From assembly GCF_019636135.1 (NCBI RefSeq), contig NZ_JAHBYD010000032.1, positions 1-54,001 on the forward strand: 54,001 nucleotides of DNA, read 5' to 3'. Shown here one piece after another: positions 41,476 to 50,137 of the stretch. The position numbers were made by a program, and so were the translations under genes. This DNA comes from Phenylobacterium sp. Lineage in GTDB: Bacteria > Pseudomonadota > Alphaproteobacteria > Caulobacterales > Caulobacteraceae. Under the pieces are notes generated by a model. It did no database searches, had not been told where the DNA came from, and was given only the letters and a program-made list of their open reading frames with translations. Numbering within the stretch: the stretch's first letter is position 1; each line of letters starts with the position of its first letter.

Positions 41476-42467
41476 GCGCCGTCTACCGCATCTTCGGCTC
41501 GGAGATGTCGCCCTACTCGGTGAAGGTCCGCTCCTACTTCCGGTACAAGGGCGTCCCGCACCGGTGGATCCCGCGGACGCCGGCGGTCGAGGAGGAGTAC
41601 AAGCGCTTCGCCAAGCTGCCGATCGTACCCACCGTGGCGACGCCGGCCGACGAGGGCCTGCAGGACTCCACACCGATCATGGAGCGCGTCGAGGCCGAGC
41701 ATCCGGAGCCGTCGGTGCATCCGGCCGATCCGGCGCTGAGGTTCCTTTCCGAGCTCTTCGAGGAGTTCGGCGACGAGTGGGGCAACAAGCTGATGTTCCA
41801 CCATCGCTGGTGGGACGAGGTCGATATCGCCGCCTCGGCCCAGACGCTGGCGCGGCTCTCGGCGCCCAAGGCCGGCGAGGCGGAGATCGCCCAGCGCACC
41901 GCGATGATCCGCGAGCGCATGACCGGCCGCGGCCACTTCGTGGGCTCCAGCGCGGCGACGGCGGACCTGATCCGCGCCTACCTCAACGAGCTGCTCGACC
42001 TGCTGGAGCCGCACTTCGAGAGCCGGAAATGCCTGTTCGGCGGACGGCCGTCGTTCGGCGACTTCGGGCTCTCGGCGCAGCTCTACGAGGCCTCGGTCGA
42101 CCCGACCTGCGGCAGCATCCTGAAGAGCCGCGGGCCGAACACCCTGGCCTGGTGCCACCGCATGCTGGAGCCGCGCGACGACGGCCCGTTCGAGAGCTGG
42201 GAGAGCCTGGCGCCGACGCTGAAGCCCGTGCTGGCCTACATCGGCCGCTACTTCCTGCCGTGGACCGCGGCGAACGCCAAGGCGCTGGCGGAGGGCGCGG
42301 CCGAGTTCTCGGTGGACCTGGCCGGCAAGGCCTATGTCCAGCCGCCGCAGAAGTACCACGCCAAGTCGCTGGCCGTGATCCGCGCCAAGCGGGCGGCGGT
42401 GGGCGATCCCGGGTTGGCGGCCATCCTGGCCGAGACGGGCTGCGAGCCCTTCCTCGCGGGAGCGTAG
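41472..42467 (+). CDS. Glutathione S-transferase-like protein, extended type, 2
   Basis: 331 residues. It has an N-terminal thioredoxin-like domain (YRIFGSEMSPYSVKVRSYFRYKGVPHRWI ... LPIVPTVATPADEGLQDSTPIMERVE) with the Q-D-S-T glutathione loop, then a long helical domain with FGDEWGNKLMFHHRWW and CLFGGRPSFGDFGLSAQLY. The tail, about 60 residues past the usual GST end, includes GKAYVQPPQKYHAKSLAVI, matched in the paralogue at 44215 by QPWVQQPFPYQAKCLQWL. The ATG overlaps the preceding stop, so translation is coupled. Catalysis is not proven for this subgroup. Confidence 0.82.
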   Translation: MSAVYRIFGSEMSPYSVKVRSYFRYKGVPHRWIPRTPAVEEEYKRFAKLPIVPTVATPADEGLQDSTPIMERVEAEHPEPSVHPADPALRFLSELFEEFGDEWGNKLMFHHRWWDEVDIAASAQTLARLSAPKAGEAEIAQRTAMIRERMTGRGHFVGSSAATADLIRAYLNELLDLLEPHFESRKCLFGGRPSFGDFGLSAQLYEASVDPTCGSILKSRGPNTLAWCHRMLEPRDDGPFESWESLAPTLKPVLAYIGRYFLPWTAANAKALAEGAAEFSVDLAGKAYVQPPQKYHAKSLAVIRAKRAAVGDPGLAAILAETGCEPFLAGA

Positions 42468-42472
42468 ACGCC

Positions 42473-44044
42473 ATGTCCGACGTCGCGCGCCTGACCTGCG
42501 TGGCCGACATCAGCCGCCTGCACGGGCGCGAGCGGCCGGACGCCATCGCCATCGACTTCAAGGACCGCACCACCACCTTCGGCGAGCTCGACCGGCGGGC
42601 GAGCCAGGTGGCGAACGGGCTGATCGGCCTGGGCCTCGCGCCCGGCGACCGCGTCGGCTACGTCGGCAAGAACCAGGACCGGTTCTGGGACGTGGTGCTG
42701 GGGACGTTCAAGTCGCGCACCGTGATCGCGGCGCTGAACTGGCGCCTGGCGCCGCCCGAGATCCGGTTCGTGGTGGACGACGCCGAGTGCCGGGTCCTGT
42801 TCGTGGGCCGCGACTTCTATCCCCTGATCGAGAAGATCCGCGGCGAGCTGCCGGGCGTGGAGACGATCGTCGCGATGGACGGCGGTCATCCCGAGTGGCC
42901 CGCCTACGAGGACTGGCGAGACGCGCAGACCGACGCCGACCCGATGCTGCCGTCGCAGCCGGACGACGACGTGCTGCAGATCTACACCTCGGGCACGACG
43001 GGCCTGCCGAAGGGCGTCTGCATCACCAACGCCAACTACCTGTCGCTCTTCCTGAACCCGCCGCCCGACGTGCCGGCCTACGGCCACGACGACGTGGTGC
43101 TGGTGGCGATGCCGTTCTTCCACGTGGCCGGCGTCAACATGGGGATGAACGCGCTGGCGCACGGGGCCAAGGCGATCGTGCTGCAGGAGCCCGACCCGCG
43201 CGAGATCCTGCGGGTGATCCACGTGAAGGGCATCACCCAGGGCATGGCGGTGCCGGCGGTGATCCTGGCGATCATCCAGCTTCCGGAGGCGGCGACGGCC
43301 GACTTCTCGAGCCTGAAGCGCTGGACCTATGGCGGCTCGCCGATCCCGCAGGACGTGCTGTCCAGGGCCACGCAGGTCATGGGCTGCGGCTTCATGCAGG
43401 CCTATGGCCTGACCGAGACGACCGGCGGGCCGGTGACCTACCTGCCGCCGGCCGACCACGATCCGGCCCGCGGCAAGCTCCGCTCGTGCGGTCTCGCCGC
43501 GCCTGGGCGGGAGGTGCGCGTGGTCAACGCCGAAGGCCGGGACGTACCGGTCGGTTCGGTGGGGGAGATCGTCGTGCGCGCGCCCTGCGTGATGAAAGGC
43601 TACTGGAAGCGGCCCGAGGCCAACGCCGAGGCGATCGACGCCGACGGCTTCTTCCACTCGGGCGACGCCGGCTACTTCGACGACGAGGGCTATCTCTACA
43701 TCCACGACCGGGTGAAGGAGATGATCGTCTCGGGGGGCGAGAACATCTATCCGGCCGAGGTGGAGAACGCGATCGCCGGCCACCCGGCGGTGCAGGACGT
43801 GGCCGTCATCGGCGTGCCCGATCCCAGGTGGGGCGAGGCGGTGAAGGCGATCGTCGCCACCCATGCCGGCCACACCGTCGAGCCCTCCGAGATCATCGCC
43901 TTCGCCCGCGAGCGGATCGCCGGCTACAAGCTGCCCAAGTCGGTGGACTTCGCCGACGCCATCCCGCGCAACCCCTCCGGCAAGATCCTCCGCCGCGACC
44001 TGCGCAAGCCCTACTGGGAAGGCTACGAGCGCCAAGTGAACTAG
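42473..44044 (+). CDS. Acyl-CoA synthetase (AMP-forming, fatty/aryl acid type)
   Basis: 523 residues of the ANL superfamily. Motifs in order: IYTSGTTGLPKGV (P-loop, A3), MPFFHVAGVN, YGGSPIP (A4-A5 region), YGLTETTG (A5), HSGDAGYFDDEGYLYIHDRVKEMIVSGGENIYPAEVE (A7-A8 with hinge) and RNPSGKILRRDL (A10 with catalytic Lys). It activates a carboxylic acid to its CoA thioester. The ATG at 42473 is 5 bp after the preceding stop. It is the last gene of the site-3 operon with three GST-type genes, implying that thiol-dependent processing leads to an acid that is then degraded as CoA ester. Confidence 0.92.
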   Translation: MSDVARLTCVADISRLHGRERPDAIAIDFKDRTTTFGELDRRASQVANGLIGLGLAPGDRVGYVGKNQDRFWDVVLGTFKSRTVIAALNWRLAPPEIRFVVDDAECRVLFVGRDFYPLIEKIRGELPGVETIVAMDGGHPEWPAYEDWRDAQTDADPMLPSQPDDDVLQIYTSGTTGLPKGVCITNANYLSLFLNPPPDVPAYGHDDVVLVAMPFFHVAGVNMGMNALAHGAKAIVLQEPDPREILRVIHVKGITQGMAVPAVILAIIQLPEAATADFSSLKRWTYGGSPIPQDVLSRATQVMGCGFMQAYGLTETTGGPVTYLPPADHDPARGKLRSCGLAAPGREVRVVNAEGRDVPVGSVGEIVVRAPCVMKGYWKRPEANAEAIDADGFFHSGDAGYFDDEGYLYIHDRVKEMIVSGGENIYPAEVENAIAGHPAVQDVAVIGVPDPRWGEAVKAIVATHAGHTVEPSEIIAFARERIAGYKLPKSVDFADAIPRNPSGKILRRDLRKPYWEGYERQVN

Positions 44045-44065
44045 GGGGCGCCCATCCCTTCCGAA

Positions 44066-44192
44066 CGTCATCCCCCGGCTTGTCCGGGGGACCCATTGGG
44101 CTCTGAGTTTCCCATGGAAGCGCGGCGGCGCCGCCGCGGATCGCCACCGGCTCACAGCCCAATGGGTGGCCCGGACAAGCCGGGCCATGACG
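44066..44192. repeat. Long palindrome, family 2, copy H
   Basis: 42-bp arms (44066-44107 and 44151-44192), nearly complementary. The left arm carries CCCCCGGCTTGTCCGGGGG; the right, complemented, carries GGCCCGGCTTGTCCGGGCC, so each arm is also a small hairpin. A GC-rich palindrome lies in the core. It is between the convergent synthetase and GST genes. Confidence 0.85.
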
Positions 44193-44214
44193 AGTTTTGG
44201 GTTGGGCGGGAGGG

Positions 44215-45240
44215 CTACTTGAACAGCACTTCCAGCCCCGAGCCGGCGAGGGCGGCGTCGGCCGTGGCGCGGTTCGCGGCGTCCAACGCCGCGTATTCCT
44301 CGCGGAGCCATTGCAGGCACTTGGCCTGGTAGGGGAAGGGCTGCTGGACCCACGGCTGGCCGTCGATCTCGACTTCAACCTCGGCCGCGCCGGACTGGAC
44401 CGCCCTGGCGTTGGCGATCAGGAGCGGGGCGTAGACGCGGCCGACCTCGGCCAGCAGGGCCTTCACCGTCGCCGGCAGGTCGGCGGGGTCGAACCAGTCG
44501 GAGTCCTTGGGCTCGACGCCCGTCTGGTCCTCCATGGCGGCGGTCCAGGCGTAGACCCGCGGCGCGCGTTCCAGCGTCAGCGCCATGGACGTGGGATCGA
44601 ACGCGGCGAGCTGGGTGAGCTGGCCGAAGACCCCGAAGTCGCAGGCGCCCGGCCGGGCGCCCAGCAGGAACGGATGGCCGCGCAGGTGCGCCTCCATGGC
44701 GTCGAGGAAGCGCACGTAGCTGTTCTCGATGACGGCCCAGGTCTTCTCGTTGGAACCGACGTAGCGCAGGCGCGGGATCTGGCGGCCGGCCACGCCCTCG
44801 CCCGCGGCCTTGAGGTCGGCGTCGTTCTTCCAGACGCCGCGCCAGGCCGGAAGCACGGCCGAGGCGCGGGCGATGTCGGCCTCGAAGTGCCAGCGGTAGT
44901 GGAACATCGCCTTGGTCAGCCACTCGTCGCCGTAGTCCTCGAGGATGGCGTCGATCAGCGCCAGCGCCGGGTCGGACGGGCGCGCCGAGCGTCCGGCGAA
45001 CATGCCTTCCAGTCGCCGGATGATCGGCGTGGAGTCGGTGACCGCCTGAATCTCGCCCGCGGCGTCGGGGAAGTAGAAGGTCGGCAGCAGGCTGACCTTC
45101 GGGCGGGGCAGGCCCTCGGGGCTGTGCGAGGCGAGGATCAGCCGGTAGGGGATGCGCCGGTAGCGCAACACCGCCAGCATCTTGCGGGTATAGGGCGAGC
45201 CCGGAACCCCACTCAGCGTCACCAGATCCGAACCGCTCAT
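44215..45240 (-). CDS. Glutathione S-transferase-like protein, extended type, 3
   Basis: About 341 residues. It has an N-terminal thioredoxin-like domain (LVTLSGVPGSPYTRKMLAVLRYRRIPYRLI ... VSLLPTFYFPDAAGEIQAVTDSTPIIRRLE) with TDST as the glutathione loop, a helical domain with DYGDEWLTKAMFHYRWHFE and FLLGARPGACDFGVFGQL, and the tail PWVQQPFPYQAKCLQWLREEYAAL. It is paralogous to the protein at 41472. I start it at the ATG at 45240; the longer frame would run through the promoter and site 4. A TTGCGA-N16-TAGAAT promoter with site 4 in the spacer lies 33-60 bases upstream. Confidence 0.83.
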   Translation of the reverse strand: MSGSDLVTLSGVPGSPYTRKMLAVLRYRRIPYRLILASHSPEGLPRPKVSLLPTFYFPDAAGEIQAVTDSTPIIRRLEGMFAGRSARPSDPALALIDAILEDYGDEWLTKAMFHYRWHFEADIARASAVLPAWRGVWKNDADLKAAGEGVAGRQIPRLRYVGSNEKTWAVIENSYVRFLDAMEAHLRGHPFLLGARPGACDFGVFGQLTQLAAFDPTSMALTLERAPRVYAWTAAMEDQTGVEPKDSDWFDPADLPATVKALLAEVGRVYAPLLIANARAVQSGAAEVEVEIDGQPWVQQPFPYQAKCLQWLREEYAALDAANRATADAALAGSGLEVLFK

Positions 45241-45272
45241 CGCATGTGCCCCAAAAATCGAAACCCAGGAAT

Positions 45273-45300
45273 ATTCTAAAACCGTAATTCCGGTTCGCAA
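45273..45300 (-). promoter_or_regulatory. Promoter with embedded operator (site 4)
   Basis: On the minus strand, TTGCGA, 16 bases, TAGAAT. The spacer is filled by the palindrome AACCGTAATTCCGGTT (plus strand 45280-45295), identical to site 3. Drives the extended GST gene ending at 44215. Confidence 0.7.
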
Positions 45301-45317
45301 ATAGGGAAACGGCGCCC

Positions 45318-45346
45318 TTGTGACAATCGGAATTCAGGTTCACATT
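45318..45346 (+). promoter_or_regulatory. Promoter-like region with operator (site 5)
   Basis: AATCGGAATTCAGGTT (45325-45340) matches the consensus at 14 of 16 positions, between TTGTGA (45318-45323) and a weak CACATT. Its centre is 45 bp from that of site 4. It is well placed to control the PpiC-HupE-DUF3604 operon. Confidence 0.6.
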
Positions 45347-45376
45347 GTTGGCCGAGTAACTCTTTCGGGGGAGCCG

Positions 45377-46279
45377 TTGGCGATAGCCGACCCTGTCCAG
45401 GCCGCGACGGCCGTCACGCCGCCCAGCGCGCGCGGGCGCGTGAGGGCCTGGCTGCGCGAGCCGCTGCTGCATTTCGTCGTCCTCGGCGTGGCGCTCTTCG
45501 TGGGCGCCCAGGCGTGGCGTGCGGCGCATGACCAGCATCGGATCGTCGTCACGCCCGAGCGCGCGGCGGAGCTGACCCGCAAGTATCAACTGCAGTTCGG
45601 CGCGCCGCCGTCGCCGGCCGAGGCCGAGCGGTTCATCGACGCCTATGTGCGCGAGGAGGCGCTGTACCGCGAGGCGTCGGCCATGGGCCTGGGGCGCGAC
45701 GACGAGATCGTGCGCCGCCGCCTGGCGCAGAAGATCGAATTCCTGCTCGCCGACCGCAGCCTGCCGCGCGAACCCGACGAGGCGACGCTGCGCCGCTGGT
45801 TCGACGCGCATGCCGCCGCCTACGCCACGCCGGCCCGCACCACCTTCCGCCACCTCTACTTCTCGGCCGACGGGGTCGGCGACGGGCCCAGCCGCGTCCG
45901 GGCCGAGCGGGCGCTGGCGGCGCTGCGGGCGGGCGGCGCCGAGGCCGACGCGGGCGCCGACCCGTTCCCCGACCAGGGCGCGTACACGCGGCTTTCCGAC
46001 GAGGAGGCGCGCCGGCTGTTCGGCGCCACCGAGCTGACCCGCGAGCTGGGCGCGGCGCCCGTGGGGCGCTGGTCGGGGCCCTACCGGTCGGGCTACGGCT
46101 GGCACCTCGTACATGTGGACGTCCGCGACCTCGCGGGCCGGCCGCCGTTCGAGACGGTTCGCGAGCGCGTGCGCGAGGACTGGCTGCACGACGCCCAGGC
46201 CGCCGCGAACGCCGCGGCGATCCAGCGGCTGCGCGACCGCTACACCGTGGTCCGGCGGGACCTGGAGGCGGCGCGATGA
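45377..46279 (+). CDS. Membrane-anchored peptidyl-prolyl isomerase (PpiC/SurA-like)
   Basis: About 300 residues from the TTG at 45377. The upstream GTG at 45320 lies inside operator site 5, whereas the TTG has GGGGGAG at good spacing, which decides the start. It has one N-terminal membrane helix (LLHFVVLGVALFVGAQAWR), then a periplasmic SurA-type N-domain (VTPERAAELTRKYQLQFG ... EEALYREASAMGLGRDDEIVRRRLAQKIEFL) and a parvulin-like part with DEATLRRWFDAH, TFRHLYFS and VGRWSGPYRSGYGWHLVHV. The following gene starts at ATGA within its stop. It probably folds or delivers the HupE-like membrane protein or other cluster proteins; this is inferred. Confidence 0.82.
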   Translation: MAIADPVQAATAVTPPSARGRVRAWLREPLLHFVVLGVALFVGAQAWRAAHDQHRIVVTPERAAELTRKYQLQFGAPPSPAEAERFIDAYVREEALYREASAMGLGRDDEIVRRRLAQKIEFLLADRSLPREPDEATLRRWFDAHAAAYATPARTTFRHLYFSADGVGDGPSRVRAERALAALRAGGAEADAGADPFPDQGAYTRLSDEEARRLFGATELTRELGAAPVGRWSGPYRSGYGWHLVHVDVRDLAGRPPFETVRERVREDWLHDAQAAANAAAIQRLRDRYTVVRRDLEAAR

Positions 46280-47292
46280 GTGTCGCGACCCGGCTCTGGA
46301 TGGTCGTCGCCCTGGTTCTGGGCCTGCTGGCGGCGACGCCGGCCGCCGCGCATGAGGTGCGGCCGGCGCTGATGCAGATCACCGAGACGGGGCCCGGTCA
46401 CTGGAGCGTCTTCTGGAAGCAGCCGGCGATGGGCGACGTGGCCCTGAGGCTTTCGCCGCACCTCTCCGGCGGCTGGCTGGAGCAGCCGCCCGCCGACCAG
46501 TACGTGGCGCCCGGCTTCATGGTGAAGACCTGGGATATCCGGTCGCCGGCGCCGCTCGATGGCCAGACGCTCACCATCCAGGGGCTGGAGCAGAGCATCA
46601 CCGACGTCCTGGTGCAGGTGAGCCTGGCCGACGGCCGCCGCGTCGAGACGATGGTCCGCCCCGAGGCGCCGCACGTGACGCTGGCGCTGGCGGCCAGGCC
46701 CGCGCCGGCGGTGCCGGCCTACCTGAAGCTGGGCGTCGAGCACATCCTGACCGGCGTCGACCACCTGATGTTCGTGCTGGGCCTGCTGCTGCTGGTGGGG
46801 ATCAACTGGCGGATCGTGAAGGCGGTGACGGCGTTCACCGTGGCCCACAGCCTGACCCTGGCCGCCGCGGCGCTGGGGTGGGTGCATGCGCCCTCGGCCG
46901 TGGTGGAGGCGCTGGTCGCCCTCAGCATCGTCTTCGTGGCCCTGGAGCTGGTGCGCGATCCCGGCGGCGAGACCACGCTGACGCGCCGCCATCCCTGGCT
47001 GGTCGCCTTCGCGTTCGGCCTGCTGCACGGCTTGGCGTTCGCCGGCGCGCTGGCCGAGATCGGCCTGCCCCCGAAGGGCGTGGTGGCCTCGCTCTTCCTG
47101 TTCAACGTCGGCGTCGAGATCGGGCAACTGGTGTTCATCGCGGTCGCGATCGTCGTGATCCTGGCCCTGCGCCGGCTGCGTGGCCTGATCGCCTGGAATT
47201 CCGCGCCGCTGGCGCGGCTGGCGCCGCCCTATGCGATCGGCGCCTTCGCGACGTTCTGGTTCATCGAGCGCCTCGGCGTGGCGTTCCAATAA
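46276..47292 (+). CDS. HupE/UreJ family membrane protein
   Basis: 338 residues. Signal peptide (MVVALVLGLLAATPAAA), then a periplasmic beta-rich part starting HEVRPALMQITETGPGHWSVFWKQPA (about 25-145), then six or so helices starting with LGVEHILTGVDHLMFVLGLLLLVG. The H-x5-D-H motif in that helix is the family signature associated with metal binding in HupE/UreJ. Classical members import nickel for hydrogenase or urease, but none of those genes is in the window. It overlaps the PpiC gene by 4 bp and precedes the DUF3604 lipoprotein by 20 bp. In this operon type a different substrate, or a metal for DUF3604, is plausible. Confidence 0.85.
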   Translation: MSVATRLWMVVALVLGLLAATPAAAHEVRPALMQITETGPGHWSVFWKQPAMGDVALRLSPHLSGGWLEQPPADQYVAPGFMVKTWDIRSPAPLDGQTLTIQGLEQSITDVLVQVSLADGRRVETMVRPEAPHVTLALAARPAPAVPAYLKLGVEHILTGVDHLMFVLGLLLLVGINWRIVKAVTAFTVAHSLTLAAAALGWVHAPSAVVEALVALSIVFVALELVRDPGGETTLTRRHPWLVAFAFGLLHGLAFAGALAEIGLPPKGVVASLFLFNVGVEIGQLVFIAVAIVVILALRRLRGLIAWNSAPLARLAPPYAIGAFATFWFIERLGVAFQ

Positions 47293-47312
47293 GGTGTGTC
47301 TGGGAGGGTCTC

Positions 47313-49262
47313 ATGCGTAACCGTTGGCCGGTTCTGATGTCGGCGCTGATCGTGGCGGGGTGCAGCGCGGTGGCGAAGCCCACGGGCGAGGCCGCCGCCC
47401 CTGACGGGGCGCCGGAGGCGGCGTCCGGCGCGGCGTCGCCGGCGGCCCGCGTCGCCTACTTCGGCGAACTGCACCTGCACACCAGCTACTCGTTCGACGC
47501 CTGGGGCCTGATGGCGACCAAGACGACGCCCGACGACGCCTACCGGTTCGCAAAGGGCGAGGCCGTGAACTACAACGGCCAGATGATCCGCCGGGCGTGG
47601 CCGCTCGACTTCACGGCGGTGACGGACCACTCCGAGAACATGGGCCTGCTGAACGGGCTGGACGATCCGGACAGCGAGCTGTCGAGGAGCGCCATCGGCC
47701 AGGAGATCCGCAAGACCCCCTCGAAGAGCTTCTACATGCTCCGCGAGGCGGCGGCCGAGCACCGCGTGATCCCGGGGCTGGATCCCATGGCGGCGGCGAA
47801 GTCGTCCTGGGCGCGCCAGGTCGAGGCCGCCAACGCCAACTACAAGCCGGGCAGGTTCACGACCTTCATCGGCTACGAGTGGTCGCAGATGAACGAGGGC
47901 AAGTACAACCTGCACCGCAACGTGATCTTCGCGGGCGACAAGGCCCCGCTGCCGTTCACGTCGAATGACTCGTCGCGGCCCGAGGACCTCTGGACCTACC
48001 TGGAGAAGAACCGCGCCAACGGCATCGAGGCGCTGGCCATCCCGCACAACGGCAACGCCTCGAACGGCCTGATGTACGACTGGAACATGAGCGACGGCCG
48101 GCCGATCGACCAGGCCTACGCCGAGCGCCGGATCCGCAACGAGCCGGTGACCGAGATCGTCCAGAACAAGGGCCAGTCCGAGACCCTGCCGCAACTGTCG
48201 CCCAGCGACGAGTTCGCCAACTTCGAGATCTACGACGTGCTGCTGACCCAGCGCGACGTGCATGGCAAGATCGACGGCAGCTACATCCGCCAGGCGTTCG
48301 GCCGCGGGCTGGTGGTGCAGAAGAAGGTCGGCGGCAATCCGTTCAAGTACGGCGTCGTCGGCGGCAGCGACTGGCACAACGGCATCACCACCACCGACGA
48401 GAACGCCACGGCCGGCACGCCCGGCGGCATCGACCCGAAGGTGAACCTGCCCGACGGCGACCGGGCCAAGCAGCTCCTGGGCATCATCCAGACGCGCGCG
48501 ATGATCGACGACGACGCGGCCAAGTCCGGCCGGCCGCCGGCGGTCGCCAACCTGATGATGACCGGCAGCGCCGGCCTGACCGGCGTCTGGGCCGAGCAGA
48601 ACACGCGCGAAAGCATCTTCGCCGCGATCAAGCGCAAGGAGACCTTCGCCACGTCCGGGCCGCGGATGCGGGTGCGCTTCTTCGGGGGCTGGGATTTCGG
48701 GCCGAACATGCTCCAGCGGAAGGACTGGGTGGCGCAGGCCTACCGCACGGGCGTGCCGATGGGCGGCGACCTGCCGTTCCGCGCCGCGGGCGGCGGCGCG
48801 CCCAGCTTCGTCATCCAGGCGATGAAGGACCCGGACGGCGCCAATCTCGACCGCGTGCAGGTGGTGAAGGTCTGGCTCGACGGCGGCGACTACAAGGAGA
48901 AGGTGTTCGACGTGGCGCTCTCGGGCGGGCGCAAGGCCGATCCGAAGACCGGCAAGGCGCCGGCCGTGGGCTCCACGGTCGACCTCCGGACCGCCACCTA
49001 CCGGAACACCATCGGCGCGGCGATCCTGCAGACGGTGTGGCGCGATCCCGAGTTCGATGCGGGCAAGCCGGCGGTCTACTACGTGCGCGCGCTCGAGATC
49101 CCGACGCCGCGGTGGACGACCTATCTCGCCGTGAAGCGCGGCCTGCCGATCCCGACGACGTCGCCGGCGACGCTGCAGGAGCGGGCCTATTCGTCGCCGA
49201 TCTGGTTCACGCCGCCCGCCGGCCAGGCGTCGCGGGCGGCGATGCAGGTGGCGCGGCGGTGA
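47313..49262 (+). CDS. DUF3604 lipoprotein (PHP-like metal-dependent hydrolase candidate)
   Basis: 649 residues from the ATG at 47313 (GGGAGGG upstream). It has a lipoprotein signal (MRNRWPVLMSALIVAGC). The body has PHP-like motifs: GELHLHTSYSFDAWG (H54, H56), VTDHSE (D105-H106), AIPHNGN and GGSDWHNG, all potential metal ligands. These fit DUF3604, a family without settled function but built like a metal-dependent phosphoesterase or hydrolase. The gene is 20 bp after the HupE-like gene, and in the same operon as a PpiC foldase, so a metal-loaded periplasmic hydrolase with dedicated assembly factors is a reasonable hypothesis. The cognate substrate is unknown. Confidence 0.87.
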   Translation: MRNRWPVLMSALIVAGCSAVAKPTGEAAAPDGAPEAASGAASPAARVAYFGELHLHTSYSFDAWGLMATKTTPDDAYRFAKGEAVNYNGQMIRRAWPLDFTAVTDHSENMGLLNGLDDPDSELSRSAIGQEIRKTPSKSFYMLREAAAEHRVIPGLDPMAAAKSSWARQVEAANANYKPGRFTTFIGYEWSQMNEGKYNLHRNVIFAGDKAPLPFTSNDSSRPEDLWTYLEKNRANGIEALAIPHNGNASNGLMYDWNMSDGRPIDQAYAERRIRNEPVTEIVQNKGQSETLPQLSPSDEFANFEIYDVLLTQRDVHGKIDGSYIRQAFGRGLVVQKKVGGNPFKYGVVGGSDWHNGITTTDENATAGTPGGIDPKVNLPDGDRAKQLLGIIQTRAMIDDDAAKSGRPPAVANLMMTGSAGLTGVWAEQNTRESIFAAIKRKETFATSGPRMRVRFFGGWDFGPNMLQRKDWVAQAYRTGVPMGGDLPFRAAGGGAPSFVIQAMKDPDGANLDRVQVVKVWLDGGDYKEKVFDVALSGGRKADPKTGKAPAVGSTVDLRTATYRNTIGAAILQTVWRDPEFDAGKPAVYYVRALEIPTPRWTTYLAVKRGLPIPTTSPATLQERAYSSPIWFTPPAGQASRAAMQVARR

Positions 49263-49332
49263 GGATGCGCCCATTGGACCGCGCGCGGCGGATCGCGCTA
49301 CGGTCGACGCGCAAGCGTTCAGGTTGGTGTTG

Positions 49333-49986
49333 ATGGACAAGACGATCGAGGCCGGAGACTCGCCCGACAAGGGCTGGGCGCGGCCCGCCTACCAGGAGCG
49401 GAGCCGCCAGCAGCGCGACCGCCTGATGAAGGCGGGCGAGCGCGTGTTCGCCGAGCTGGGGTTCTGGCAGGCCCACGTGGCCGACATCGCCCGGCGCGCG
49501 GGCTGTTCGGTGGGCAGCTTCTATCGCCGCTTCCAGGACAAGGAGGCGTTCTTCTTCGCGCTGCAGGCCGACATGGCCGCGCACGCCGAGGTCAACATCG
49601 CCAAGTTCTTCGATGACCCGGCGTGCATGGAGGAGCCGCTGGTCGACGTCTTCCGCCGCCTCGTGCGCAACACGGCGCGCACGATGAAGGGCATCGAGGG
49701 CTACTATCGCGCCCTGTTCGAACTCTCGCTGCGCGGCCAGGACGTGTGGCCGATGATGCGCCGCATCGAGGTCATCGAGGCGGGCCACATGGTCGAACTG
49801 CTCAAGGCGCGCGGCGTCGCGGTGGACGACCACTTGCAGACCGCCGCGCACCTCGCCATCCGCATGCTCCACGGCCAGTTGATCTCGTGCATGCTGCACG
49901 GGCCGGGGCCGTTCACGGCCGACGACCCACGCCTGCACGAAGAGCTCGCGCACCTGCTGGTGCGCTACCTGCGGCTCGACGAGTAG
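49333..49986 (+). CDS. TetR-family transcriptional regulator 2
   Basis: 217 residues. The DNA-binding part RLMKAGERVFAELGFWQAHVADIARRAGCSVGSFYRRFQDKEAFFFAL is very similar to that of the regulator at 38855 (recognition segment GCSxGSFYRRF in both), so the two may read the same operator. The ligand domain differs. The ATG at 49333 is preferred over a TTG at 49324. Located 70 bp after the DUF3604 gene, on the same strand; only a half-site-like TTCAGGTT is seen upstream. Confidence 0.88.
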   Translation: MDKTIEAGDSPDKGWARPAYQERSRQQRDRLMKAGERVFAELGFWQAHVADIARRAGCSVGSFYRRFQDKEAFFFALQADMAAHAEVNIAKFFDDPACMEEPLVDVFRRLVRNTARTMKGIEGYYRALFELSLRGQDVWPMMRRIEVIEAGHMVELLKARGVAVDDHLQTAAHLAIRMLHGQLISCMLHGPGPFTADDPRLHEELAHLLVRYLRLDE

Positions 49987-50012
49987 GTCGAGAGCCCGAT
50001 CAACTCACAGAA

Positions 50013-50137
50013 CGTCATGGCCCGGCTTGTTCGGGCCACCATTGGGCTGTGCGTTGATAATGATCCGCAGCGTCGACGCTGCGGACCTCCTGAATCTCAC
50101 AGCCCAATGGGTCCCCCGGACAAGCCGGGGGATGACG
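50013..50137. repeat. Long palindrome, family 2, copy I (inverted relative to copy H)
   Basis: Arms 50013-50051 and 50098-50137. The GGCCCGG-type arm is on the left and the CCCCCGG-type arm on the right, the reverse of copy H. The core contains a perfect 22-bp palindrome centred on GTCGAC. It lies between the convergent TetR and nitronate monooxygenase genes. Confidence 0.85.

Noticed and set aside
46276..47292. Nickel importer for hydrogenase or urease
   Set aside because: No hydrogenase, urease or accessory gene is present in the window.
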